Below are positions 54,412-62,633 of a stretch of 64,000 bases of DNA, in pieces (within the stretch, counting starts at the first letter, position 1; each line of letters starts with the position of its first letter). Made by a program: the position numbers and the translations under genes. The notes under the pieces were generated by a model. The model had not been told where the DNA came from and made no database searches. It worked only from the letters and a program-made list of their open reading frames with translations. The stretch is from Neobacillus sp. CF12. GTDB taxonomy: Bacteria > Bacillota > Bacilli > Bacillales > Cytobacillaceae. Location of the stretch: NCBI RefSeq assembly GCF_030348765.1, contig NZ_JAUCEU010000007.1, positions 2,288,501 through 2,352,500 on the forward strand. Reading direction: 5' to 3'.

Positions 54412-57174
54412 TCAACCTGTATTACGTAATCCAGCTGATATTCCACTGATTGTAAGAAGTACCTCAGTGATTAATTCCTCTGAAGGCTCTTCCTGATTTC
54501 TTAATTGTTTAATTAATTCAACCTGTAAAAAGTTCAAAGGATCCACATAAGGATTTCTTCGATAAACAGAGTCTTTAATGTTTGGGGTGTGATCAAGCAA
54601 TTCTTTATCACCTGTTATTTTAAGCAGAACCTCTTTTGTTTTTTCGTACTCTTCAAGAATATTAGAAAAAATTCGCTCAGCAATCTTTTGGTCTTCCACT
54701 AGTGATAAATATTCCTTGGCTGTTGTGATATCTGCTTTCATCAATGCCATTTGAAGGTTATCAATCGTTGAGCGGAAAAATGGCCACTTTTCATACATCT
54801 TCTTCAATTGCTGTAGATTTTGTTCACCTTTTGAAGCATAGCTATCTAATCCCGTACCTGCAGCATACCATGCAGGAAGAAGCTGCCTGCTTTGTGTCCA
54901 AGCAAACACCCAAGGAATAGCTCTCAAATCCTCAAATCGACCGCGGTTTTTCCTGCTCATCGGTCTAGAACCAATGTTTAAGTCCCCAAGTTCTCTTAAT
55001 GGAGTTGCTTCATTAAAATAAGTTAGGAAGTCTGAATCTCCAAAAACAAGTGATTGATATTTCTTTAGAGAAACGCCAGAAATCTCTTCTATGGCTAATT
55101 CCCATGATTCATCCCTCAAGTTTCCATGTTCTGCCTCTTTTGAAACATGAGCTGTCGCCAGCATAAGGGTCGAGGTTGCCTGCTCTAAACTACGATAAGC
55201 AATATCTTCAAGCAAATAACGCGAAGACAGCACTTCACCTTGTTCGGTAATTTTCACTCCATCACCAATTGTTTCAGCCGGTTGTGAAAGTAGACTTTTA
55301 TTAAGTGGACCGCCCCCACGACCAAGAGATCCCCCTCGTCCATGGAAAAACTTCAACCCAATTTGATATTTATTGGCCATTTCATGAATTTCAAGCTGTG
55401 CCTTATATAACTTCCAATTTGCTGTTAACGTACCGCCATCCTTACTACCATCTGAATATCCAAGCATGATCTCCTGTTGATTGTTCATTACTTCTAGATG
55501 ATTTCGATAAACAGGCATGTTGAACAAAGTTTCCATAATTTCTGGACCAGCTGTTAAATCATCAATCGTTTCAAGTAATGGTGCTACATTTAATTGACTT
55601 TCAACTGTTCCGTCGGCATGAAGACGGTAAATACCTGCCTCTTTTGCTAATACAAGTACTTCAAGTAAATCACTTGGCGATTTTGTCATACTAACAAGAT
55701 AAACGGAAATCGAGCGTGCACCAAATTCTTTATGTGCATTTCTGATCATATGAAATACCTGAATCATTTGCTGTGTTTCAGGTGTATAATCTTCATTTAA
55801 TAATAGAAGCGGCCTTGGGTCCATTAAAATACTTTCTAGCAGCTTGACCTTTTCATCTTCTGAAAGCTCTGCATAATTATCAGAAATGCGTACTTTTCGC
55901 AAAATTTCTGTAATGGCTGCCTCGTGTTCACCACTATGATTGCGAATATCAAGTGTAGCTAAATGGAAGCCGAAAAGCTGTACCTGACGTATTAACTTTT
56001 GGATTGTCTTCAACTCATGTGCTGCAGGATGATGGTTATTTAAACTTCTTTTAACTAAGTATAAATCTTCTAATAACTCCTCTGCTGAAAGATATCCTAG
56101 TTCAGATTTGCCCACTTGTTTTAATCTTTCAATAATAATGGCAAATTTTCTGCGATACACTTCTGATTTAATTGGCCATTTCATGTCATCTGTTAGGAAC
56201 TTGTCCTCTTCAACGTCTAGGGATTGAATTAATTCTGTACTAACTTCTACCCTTGTTGTGGAATGACTATAACGTTTCATTAAATCGACAAGGACGTTTT
56301 TATATTTCTTTAAGACAAGCTTACGCTGCTTTTGTAATGTTGCCCATGTAACGTCAGGAGTAACGTTTGGGTTGCCATCCCGATCGCCGCCAATCCAAGA
56401 ACCAAATTTAAGAAAATTAGGCACGTCCCATTTATTCGTTGAGTAATTCTTCTCTAAACAATCTTCGACTTCACGGTGTATTTCAGGAAGAACTTCAAAC
56501 AAGGTCTGATCGAAATAATACAGCCCGTTTCTCACCTCATCCAATACAGTCGGCTTATTATGGCGAAGTTCATCTGTTTGCCAAAGAATGGTTACTTCAT
56601 TAAACAAACTCTCTTCTAGCTTCCGACGTTCTCTTTTTGTTAAGAGAGGATGATCTAGTTTCTTTAATAAAGCGGCTATACGTTGTTGTATTTCCAAAAT
56701 TGAACGTTTCGCTGCCTCTGTAGGATGCGCTGTAATAACCAGCTCAAGGGACAATTTGTTTAAGACATTTTGAATCATATCTTCGCTGATATTATTTTCC
56801 TTTAAAGAAAGAATGGCACTCTCAATGGAGTCGGGTTGAACGATTGTATCGTCCTCTAAATGGTATTGTCGCTTTCTCCGAATTCGGTGATTTTGTTCAG
56901 CTATGTTGATTAAATGAAAATACATTGAAAATGCGCGTATGACTTGTTTTCTCATTGGGCTGCTGAGGTTAGTAATCTCTTGTTTTAATTCAGAATAAAT
57001 ATCTTGATCATATTGGTTCCTAAGTGTTTTACACATAATACGTATTTTTTCTACTTTATCTAATAGCTCAGTTCCCCCATGACTGACAAGGATTTCACCA
57101 AGTATTTGTCCAAGTAATTTAACATCGCGGCGAAGTGGAAGACTGCTGTCATTCACTTTCAAATCTGTACTCAT
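54412..57174 (-). CDS. ppc: Phosphoenolpyruvate carboxylase
   Basis: An anaplerotic enzyme (920 aa) that fixes bicarbonate onto PEP to give oxaloacetate. Signature residues: VITAHPTEAAKRSILE (catalytic His), GGDRDGNPNVT, LDIRNHSGEH, FHGRGGSLGRGGGP and the C-terminal SGISAGLRNTG (allosteric/terminal motif). Bacterial type, full length. Bacillus subtilis uses pyruvate carboxylase instead and lacks Ppc. Monocistronic with its own terminator. Confidence 0.96.
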   Translation of the reverse strand: MSTDLKVNDSSLPLRRDVKLLGQILGEILVSHGGTELLDKVEKIRIMCKTLRNQYDQDIYSELKQEITNLSSPMRKQVIRAFSMYFHLINIAEQNHRIRRKRQYHLEDDTIVQPDSIESAILSLKENNISEDMIQNVLNKLSLELVITAHPTEAAKRSILEIQQRIAALLKKLDHPLLTKRERRKLEESLFNEVTILWQTDELRHNKPTVLDEVRNGLYYFDQTLFEVLPEIHREVEDCLEKNYSTNKWDVPNFLKFGSWIGGDRDGNPNVTPDVTWATLQKQRKLVLKKYKNVLVDLMKRYSHSTTRVEVSTELIQSLDVEEDKFLTDDMKWPIKSEVYRRKFAIIIERLKQVGKSELGYLSAEELLEDLYLVKRSLNNHHPAAHELKTIQKLIRQVQLFGFHLATLDIRNHSGEHEAAITEILRKVRISDNYAELSEDEKVKLLESILMDPRPLLLLNEDYTPETQQMIQVFHMIRNAHKEFGARSISVYLVSMTKSPSDLLEVLVLAKEAGIYRLHADGTVESQLNVAPLLETIDDLTAGPEIMETLFNMPVYRNHLEVMNNQQEIMLGYSDGSKDGGTLTANWKLYKAQLEIHEMANKYQIGLKFFHGRGGSLGRGGGPLNKSLLSQPAETIGDGVKITEQGEVLSSRYLLEDIAYRSLEQATSTLMLATAHVSKEAEHGNLRDESWELAIEEISGVSLKKYQSLVFGDSDFLTYFNEATPLRELGDLNIGSRPMSRKNRGRFEDLRAIPWVFAWTQSRQLLPAWYAAGTGLDSYASKGEQNLQQLKKMYEKWPFFRSTIDNLQMALMKADITTAKEYLSLVEDQKIAERIFSNILEEYEKTKEVLLKITGDKELLDHTPNIKDSVYRRNPYVDPLNFLQVELIKQLRNQEEPSEELITEVLLTISGISAGLRNTG

Positions 57175-57275
57175 GCTTTCACCTTCCCTGTACTAGTTCA
57201 AAGACTAAATTTTTTATTTATTAATATAACATATCTTTTAGCCTTCTGTAAAAAAAATTTTTAGAATAGTTAAAA

Positions 57276-57307
57276 AAAGCAACCCGAAATTTATTCGGAT
57301 TGCGTAA
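57276..57307 (-). terminator. Terminator of the SRPBCC protein gene
   Basis: Minus-strand stem CGCAATCCGAA / TTCGGGTTGC with TTTTTT following. Confidence 0.8.
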
Positions 57308-57317
57308 GTTGATTTTT

Positions 57318-57767
57318 TTATCTTTGGTTAAATTCCTCGAGTTTAGAGGAGATAGCTGCTGCCACTTCTTCTGTTGATTTCGGGATTGCATTTTTAAATA
57401 ATGAATTGGCCAATGAACCTAATGCCCCACTGGCATTAATTTCAAGAAATCCAGTCAACAAAGTTTTATTCGTATTAAGTGCTTGTGCTTCAAAATAACC
57501 TTCACCAATATACTTTTCATTGGTCCGCCTTAATTCAAAGCTTACTCTAGTTGGTTCATTCCACTCTTTAATATCAATTACAAGGCTTACCTTTTTTTTC
57601 ATGATACCAAGGTCACTTTTAAACTCCCATGTAATTAAAGTCTCATTTATTTGCTCATGTTGGATATATCCTGGAACGAGTGGTGCCCAATTATTTGCAT
57701 CCCTGACGAAGTCCCAGATTACGTTTATGGGGATAGCTAATTCTATTTGTTGCATTTCGCTAGGCAT
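57318..57767 (-). CDS. SRPBCC (CoxG-like) family protein
   Basis: A 149-residue START/Bet v1-fold protein: VIWDFVRDANNWAPLVPGYI is the typical SRPBCC helix and loop, then IDIKEWNEPTRVSFELR, with a C-terminal long helix (TEEVAAAISSKLEEF). CoxG-type proteins bind hydrophobic molecules, and some relatives bring quinones to molybdenum enzymes; here no such partner is adjacent. Function open. Confidence 0.8.
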   Translation of the reverse strand: MPSEMQQIELAIPINVIWDFVRDANNWAPLVPGYIQHEQINETLITWEFKSDLGIMKKKVSLVIDIKEWNEPTRVSFELRRTNEKYIGEGYFEAQALNTNKTLLTGFLEINASGALGSLANSLFKNAIPKSTEEVAAAISSKLEEFNQR

Positions 57768-57798
57768 TCGGTATCCCTCTTTCTTATTAATTGTAAAA

Positions 57799-57829
57799 GA
57801 CCTTCATTATTCTGAAGGTCTTTTTTTTA
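57799..57829 (+). terminator. Plus-strand terminator-type hairpin upstream of the YczE/YitT gene
   Basis: AGACCTTCA-TTATT-CTGAAGGTCT followed by eight T residues on the plus strand. There is no plus-strand gene upstream of it for over 10 kb, so its target transcript is unclear. The minus strand reading has a weaker tail. Confidence 0.6.
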
Positions 57830-57942
57830 TTTATATGATTCATGGTGACTTTATAGACAAAAAGATTGATTATCAACTTGGTATCTTTTAAGATTTAGGT
57901 TAATTGACTGTTATATATTTCAATTTTTGAGTTTGGAGGTAA

Positions 57943-58587
57943 ATGTTGGTGAAAGCCTTTCAGTATGTACTATTTTTTATTGGATTAACACTTTTCGGTT
58001 TAGGGAATGCCATTGCAGTAAAAGTGAAATATGTTGGTTTACACCCCTGGGAGGTTTTAAATGTAGCCTTGTATGAACATTTTGGACTTACCATAGGGAC
58101 TTGGGGAGTTATATGCGGATTAGTCTTGATTAGCATATCCTTTTTTACGGCTCGAAGATATATTAGCGTTGGAACTTTCCTAAATGCCCTTTTAATTGGA
58201 CCCATTATGGACTTCTTTCTATGGTTAAACATATTACCTGAGGCTACAAATTCTTGGATTGATTATTTGATATTACTCGTTGCTATTGTAATTGCTGGGA
58301 TCGGCGGAGGTATGTATGTTGCGGCAGGTCTTGGCGCCGGACCTCGGGATGGTTTTATGCTCTCTATTTCAAATAAAACAAAATTATCTGTTAGTCAAGC
58401 ACGTATGCTGGTTGAAAGCTTTGTGCTAATAATTGGTTTTATATTGGGAGGACCAGTATTTATTGCAACCTTCGTATATACATTAATCCAAAGTCCAGTT
58501 TTCCAAAAATCTTTAGTACTCTTTACTAGTTTGGGTGAACTATATAAAAATAAGAAAAAACCAATTAGAGAAGACGTGTATCTATAG
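57943..58587 (+). CDS. YczE/YitT family membrane protein
   Basis: A 214-residue protein with about five transmembrane helices. FGLGNAIAVKVKYVGLHPWE, YVAAGLGAGPRDGFMLSISN and SQARMLVESFVLIIGFILGG are typical of COG2364 (YczE/YyaS/YitT). Function is not established in the family. The ATG sits only three bases after GGAGG; a GTG two codons later has better spacing, so the true start may be there. Ends in a long perfect hairpin. Confidence 0.85.
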   Translation: MLVKAFQYVLFFIGLTLFGLGNAIAVKVKYVGLHPWEVLNVALYEHFGLTIGTWGVICGLVLISISFFTARRYISVGTFLNALLIGPIMDFFLWLNILPEATNSWIDYLILLVAIVIAGIGGGMYVAAGLGAGPRDGFMLSISNKTKLSVSQARMLVESFVLIIGFILGGPVFIATFVYTLIQSPVFQKSLVLFTSLGELYKNKKKPIREDVYL

Positions 58588-58603
58588 GATACACGTCTTC
58601 TCT
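58567..58603. terminator. 15-bp perfect hairpin between convergent genes
   Basis: AGAGAAGACGTGTAT / ATACACGTCTTCTCT with a seven-base loop containing the stop codon. On the minus strand it is followed by AATTGGTTTTTT, so it likely terminates the minus-strand gene; on the plus strand it has no T-tract and may protect the 3' end. Confidence 0.65.
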
Positions 58604-58610
58604 AATACAG

Positions 58611-59213
58611 CTATATAACTTCAACTCTATCACTACTAAAATCTCGATAATAATTTTGGGTAGCTAAGTTATTTATGTTATGTTCATTTGCTTCAGCAAA
58701 GTAGGAAGATAATTTTCCTTCATAAACTAATTCTAAAGAGGATGATTCCTTAATGTCATCTGGTGTAACGAGCGACAACGGCTTTTGTTTATTGATTTTC
58801 ACCCCAGACTCTTCAAGTAGGGCAGCAACAAAATGGGAACAAAAGAAGGCATTTTTGCGGTCTAACTCTAAATTGAACATAACAGCAAACAAACCTAATA
58901 GATTGTAGCGGTACTCACCTTTATTCTTTTCAATCTCCTCAATTTTTTGACAAATTGTATTATACTGGTTTTCCGAGATTGTACAGCAGTAGATAGCGCA
59001 ATCGGCATTCCGGAAAATACCGCCACGGATATTTTCTCTAACAAAGCCAGCTAAGAAAGGATTACGGGGTCTTTTTCGACCAAAACTATAAACATCCCAT
59101 AATTGATCATCAAGTGCAATGGAAGCATGATTATGTGGCTTCTTCGTATAAAGTTTAATCATTTTTGTTAAGACAGTCCCAGTATCCGTAAGAAGTACGT
59201 AAACCTTCCTCAT
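58611..59213 (-). CDS. Permuted NlpC/P60-like (papain-fold) protein
   Basis: A 200-residue soluble protein with circularly permuted NlpC/P60 features: His in KPHNHASIALDDQLWDVYSF near the start and the Cys in AFFCSHFVAALLEESGV in the second half, spaced as in YiiX/DUF830-type enzymes. No signal peptide, so it may act on a lipid, peptide or protein inside the cell. The internal ATG behind AAGGGGG is chosen. Unknown target. Confidence 0.72.
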   Translation of the reverse strand: MRKVYVLLTDTGTVLTKMIKLYTKKPHNHASIALDDQLWDVYSFGRKRPRNPFLAGFVRENIRGGIFRNADCAIYCCTISENQYNTICQKIEEIEKNKGEYRYNLLGLFAVMFNLELDRKNAFFCSHFVAALLEESGVKINKQKPLSLVTPDDIKESSSLELVYEGKLSSYFAEANEHNINNLATQNYYRDFSSDRVEVI

Positions 59214-59514
59214 CCTATATTCCCCCTTCATTTTTCTATAGGAAGGGATTTTTTTCGCTTTATCCCTTGATATTATATCTCATCTACTTCTATCATACAG
59301 TACATATCTCCTAGCATGAACAATCTCGAGTATTATTTTCAACTAAGACTTTAGACTTATCCGTATACAGAGATTCTCTTTATGCTCATAGATTATAATG
59401 TACTAAATTTAATTCCCCATAGAAACACATTTTTCCTGTTTTTTTTATAAAAATTTCCCAAATTTAACAATTCAAGCATAGGATAATACATTCATGATGA
59501 AAGGGGTGTAATAA
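59214..59514. other. Intergenic region, no gene seen
   Basis: About 300 AT-rich bases between divergent genes. No coding frame, repeat or RNA motif recognised; it must hold the promoters of the flanking genes. Confidence 0.45.
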
Positions 59515-60090
59515 ATGGGATTATATATTAATAAAGGCAAACATCCTTCAGTCTATAAAAATAAAAAGAAAATACCTGAGCCAAATCAAAAGTTTGTGAG
59601 GAGGGATTCTCTTACTGAAGTTATAGACGAACAGCAAAAGGCAAATGTTTCACTCATTCATGCTATCAATGAAATGAAACACCAGTTTCTCAACCAAGAG
59701 ATGGTACAAGCAAATCACTGGGATAAAGTCACTGATCAATTAAATGAACTTAGAACAAGTAATATGAAACATAATGAATATGAAGAATTAATTATTCATT
59801 TATTGAAAACACAAGAGGAATTGCAAAAACAATTATCCGAAAAAATTGATAAACAAGAAGAATTTCAACTAGGGGTATTAAATCGGTTGGACAAACAAGA
59901 AGCATTGACAGAGAAAATATCACGTCAATTAAATCATATTCGCTCAATCCTTTTTGAACGGACTAACTACCTTGCAGAAAAGATTGATGAAGGGTATAAA
60001 ATTACTTCTTCATATGTTTACAATCTAATGACTGGATCAGACCAGCCTGTTACATTTTATTTAATGAACAATAAAAAAGTAGAAAAATAG
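59515..60090 (+). CDS. Coiled-coil protein, unknown function (191 aa)
   Basis: A highly charged protein without signal or membrane segment: a basic head (KHPSVYKNKKKIPEPNQKF) and then ~130 residues of heptad-like helix (ELRTSNMKHNEYEELIIHLL, EKIDKQEEFQLGVLNRLDKQ). The C-terminus (YVYNLMTGSDQPVTFYLMNN) is less coiled. The repeats IDKQEEF / LDKQEAL hint at internal duplication. I cannot assign a family; the composition recalls small spore or scaffold proteins. AAGGGGTG precedes the ATG. Confidence 0.7.
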   Translation: MGLYINKGKHPSVYKNKKKIPEPNQKFVRRDSLTEVIDEQQKANVSLIHAINEMKHQFLNQEMVQANHWDKVTDQLNELRTSNMKHNEYEELIIHLLKTQEELQKQLSEKIDKQEEFQLGVLNRLDKQEALTEKISRQLNHIRSILFERTNYLAEKIDEGYKITSSYVYNLMTGSDQPVTFYLMNNKKVEK

Positions 60091-60099
60091 AAGTAGGTC

Positions 60100-60125
60100 C
60101 AGGTGCCATTGGCACCTGTTTTTCA
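60100..60125 (+). terminator. Terminator of the coiled-coil gene
   Basis: CAGGTGCC-ATT-GGCACCTG, a perfect 8-bp stem, then TTTTTC. Confidence 0.88.
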
Positions 60126-60128
60126 TTT

Positions 60129-60315
60129 AGGCTGTGTTAAACTGGGCTGTTGATTTGTGCTCCAGGCGCTTCGCTTTCCGCAGGCGGTCCGGGAAGCCTC
60201 CTCGGAGCTAAAAGCGCCTGCGGGGTCTCCCCTGTCCCGTCCTCCTGCAGGAGTCTCGCGCTTTCCGCACAAATCAACAGAGTTCTAATATCAATATTCT
60301 CCTTTAACACAGCCT
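60129..60315. repeat. GC-rich interspersed repeat, copy C
   Basis: 187 bp bounded by 13-bp perfect outer inverted repeats (AGGCTGTGTTAAA / TTTAACACAGCCT), with the core inverted ends CTGTTGATTT / AAATCAACAG at 60147 and 60271. The interior (GCTTCGCTTTCCGC, GGGAAGCCTCC, TCCCCTGTCCCGTCCTCCTG) is far more GC-rich than the surroundings and is shared with copy D. It resembles a well-known type of Bacillaceae repeat (recalled, not searched). No transposase frame. Confidence 0.85.
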
Positions 60316-60319
60316 TCAT

Positions 60320-60904
60320 TTAAATAGATCTTATTCTCTCATAGTATTGAACAAAGTTTTTTAGTAAATCTTTACCACATGTTGTTAATATGGATTCAGG
60401 GTGAAACTGAACTCCTTCAACTGGAAGCTCTTTATGTCTTAACGCCATAATTTCTCCATTCTTTGTCCAAGCCGAAATCTCAAGACAGTCTGGCAGTGTT
60501 TCTCGTTTCACAATTAATGAGTGATACCTCGTTGCGGGAAATGGATTTGGCAGCCCTTTAAAGATTGTTTTACCATCATGGTATATTTCTGAGGTCTTTC
60601 CATGCATTAATCGCTCTGCGGTGACAACATCCCCCTTGTAAACTTGAGCAATAGATTGGTGACCGAGACATACACCCAAAATCGGAATTTTCCCTGAAAA
60701 TTCTTTGATTGCCTCTAGGCTAATACCTGCTTCATCAGGACTGCCTGGTCCTGGTGAAATCATTAAGAAATCAGGCTGTGACATTTTTATTTCAGCCAAA
60801 GTAGTTGTATCGTTCCGCTGGACAATTAACGTTTCCCCTATTTCCCCTAGATATTGAACCAAATTATAGGTAAATGAGTCATAATTATCGATCATAAATA
60901 TCAT
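60320..60904 (-). CDS. pabA: Glutamine amidotransferase subunit of anthranilate/aminodeoxychorismate synthase
   Basis: A class I glutamine amidotransferase (194 aa) that delivers ammonia to chorismate. [20 protein letters not shown], the Cys in [13 protein letters not shown] and His-Glu in [11 protein letters not shown] are present. PabA and TrpG cannot be told apart by sequence; no pabB/trpE is next to it, and the standalone setting agrees better with an amphibolic PabA. Adjacent to repeat copy C. Confidence 0.88.
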   Translation of the reverse strand: MIFMIDNYDSFTYNLVQYLGEIGETLIVQRNDTTTLAEIKMSQPDFLMISPGPGSPDEAGISLEAIKEFSGKIPILGVCLGHQSIAQVYKGDVVTAERLMHGKTSEIYHDGKTIFKGLPNPFPATRYHSLIVKRETLPDCLEISAWTKNGEIMALRHKELPVEGVQFHPESILTTCGKDLLKNFVQYYERIRSI

Positions 60905-60975
60905 TGTCTACTCACCTTTTCCAAAGACAATTACACTGCTATTCACTAGCACCTATATTTCATCATACATGAAAT

Positions 60976-61015
60976 GTAAAAACAAAAGAAGCCCTTTCAA
61001 GTGAGAAAAGGGCTT
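60976..61015 (-). terminator. Terminator of the IDEAL-domain gene
   Basis: Minus-strand stem AAGCCCTTT / AAAGGGCTT then CTTTTGTTTTT. Confidence 0.8.
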
Positions 61016-61049
61016 CCAATATGAGATTAAAGTCTGAAGGTAACTTTTG

Positions 61050-61244
61050 CTATGAAATTTTCTTTAGTTCCTCTGATAACTGGAGGAAAGCTTCCTTATT
61101 TCTTTCTTGTAAGGAGAGGTCGATTTCCTTACGGAGTACTTCTCTTCTAAATTCAATCAAGGCGTGGTTTAAAAACATCTCAGCAATTACAGAATCGTTG
61201 TTTTCATCAGTTTGTTGTGGTGAATTTAATAATCTCTTTTCCAT
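61050..61244 (-). CDS. IDEAL-domain small protein
   Basis: A 64-residue acidic protein; AEMFLNHALIEFRREVLRKE and IDLSLQERNKEAFLQLSEEL match the IDEAL domain found in small Bacillus proteins (for example ComK-linked YpiB and others). The domain may bind partner proteins such as regulators; function here unknown. ATG nine bases after AAGGAG chosen. Lies alone between two repeat copies. Confidence 0.78.
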   Translation of the reverse strand: MEKRLLNSPQQTDENNDSVIAEMFLNHALIEFRREVLRKEIDLSLQERNKEAFLQLSEELKKIS

Positions 61245-61751
61245 GGAAATCAACTCCTTGAGCTTTTTCTTATTATACAGTTAATTTTCTAAAAATTCAA
61301 ATATTTTATTTATTATCAATAAAAAATTTTTTCTTGCCATTTATTCTATCAATTAATTTTTGCTCTATTATGCTTGTCTGTTGATTTCCACTCCACTAAG
61401 GAAAGCTTCTTTGAATAATCACCGCAGTGACAGGCGGTATTTGCCTGTCACGAGGCACTTCGCTTTCCACAGGCGGTTCGGGGAAGCCTCCTTGGGCCAA
61501 GTGATAAGCGGGGTCCTCCCCTGTCCCGTCCTCCTGCAGGACATTAAATTGCATCCTTGAATCCGCCCACGCACGAAGAAAATGCGATAGCATTTTCGAG
61601 GAGTCTTCGTGCCTTCCGCGCAAATCAACAGAGTGCCAAAAATTATAAAACAGCCGTAATTTAAGAAAAATTTAATAGTTTATTTAGATTGCTTTTATAT
61701 CTTCTATTTAGACTACAGATGTAACATAAATATTGAATGGAGGATAAGAAT
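61245..61751. other. Gene-free region with repeat copy D
   Basis: About 500 bp that is mostly the GC-rich repeat D, flanked by AT-rich sequence. After the repeat there is a ~120-bp AT-rich stretch that should contain the promoter of the secreted-protein gene. No coding frame is credible; the frames inside the repeat are artefacts of its GC-rich inverted structure. Confidence 0.7.
61378..61631. repeat. GC-rich interspersed repeat, copy D
   Basis: 254 bp between CTGTTGATTT and AAATCAACAG. It shares with copy C the segments CTTCGCTTTCC-CAGGCGGT, GGGAAGCCTCC and CTCCCCTGTCCCGTCCTCCTG, but has extra internal sequence, including GTGACAGGCGGTATTTGCCTGTCAC (an inverted repeat) and GCACGAAGAAAATGCGATAGCATTTTCGAGG. 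Copy C's outer 13-bp arms are absent here. Confidence 0.85.
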
Positions 61752-62600
61752 ATGAATAAGAAGCTTTTAGCTGCAATTGGAATTAGTGGGACGCTTATGT
61801 TAGGCAGTGTTTATTCAATTTCTGCGAATACATCTGGTTACGACCTATACAAAGAAGCATTAAAGAAAACACATAGTGCTGACAGTGCAACATTAAATTT
61901 TAATCTTACACTCGAGGACAACAAAAAATCTATATTATCATCAGAGTCTATTTTCAAATCTGATTCAGTTAATCAGGTAAACTCAATCTCGACTCGTTTA
62001 GCGAATGAATCAGAAGTTAATATGATGAACATGTATAAGCAGGACGGGAATTGGTTCGTGATGAAAGACGGGCTTGATACTGTTTATAAAATGGATACTT
62101 CAAATAATCCACATCACAGAAATACTGCCGAATTAAAAGATGATGTTGAGAATCTGATTGATGTCATGACTAAAAATCTTCAACAACAAATTACAGTGGA
62201 CGAAATGAAAAATGGCAATCACGAAATTAATCTTGATCTTACCGGTAAAGAAATTCCTCTTACTGCTAATGCCTTAAGTACGTTGATGATTAAACATGCT
62301 GTCATGATTCAAGACAATAACGACACTGAAAGTTCGGACTTTCACATTAAAACAAAAGTTCCTGAATTGGATCATGATATAACTGTTAAGCAAGTCAAAC
62401 TTACCGCACAGGTAAACAACGAAAATTACATTGAACAACAGAAAGTCAAAGTCGTAGTAACAGGCAAAGATAAACAAGGCACTATCCATGAATTAGTTCT
62501 AAGTATGGATTTAAATGCATCTGATTACAATCAAACTACAGTAACACCTGTTGAAATTCCAACAGATAAAGTAGTCGAATTTGATCATGGTAAAAAATAA
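61752..62600 (+). CDS. Secreted protein of unknown function (282 aa)
   Basis: A signal peptide is visible (KKLLAAIGISGTLMLGSVYS, cleavage near SISA-NT). The mature part is beta-rich and hydrophilic, with LKDDVENLIDVMTKNLQQQI and VKLTAQVNNENYIEQQKVKV; it resembles DUF6612/lipoprotein-like folds but lacks a lipobox cysteine. The ATG behind TGGAGGATAAG is chosen over one at the SD itself. The ABC transporter follows after 33 bp, so the two probably act together. Confidence 0.72.
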   Translation: MNKKLLAAIGISGTLMLGSVYSISANTSGYDLYKEALKKTHSADSATLNFNLTLEDNKKSILSSESIFKSDSVNQVNSISTRLANESEVNMMNMYKQDGNWFVMKDGLDTVYKMDTSNNPHHRNTAELKDDVENLIDVMTKNLQQQITVDEMKNGNHEINLDLTGKEIPLTANALSTLMIKHAVMIQDNNDTESSDFHIKTKVPELDHDITVKQVKLTAQVNNENYIEQQKVKVVVTGKDKQGTIHELVLSMDLNASDYNQTTVTPVEIPTDKVVEFDHGKK

Positions 62601-62633
62601 ATTACATTGAGTAATGATTAGAGGGTGGCAAAT

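Noticed and set aside
60137..60319. 60-codon frame with an Ala/Pro-rich product in repeat C
   Set aside because: It arises from the GC-rich repeat, has no ribosome binding site and resembles no family; the same is true of the frames in repeat D (61396-61628).
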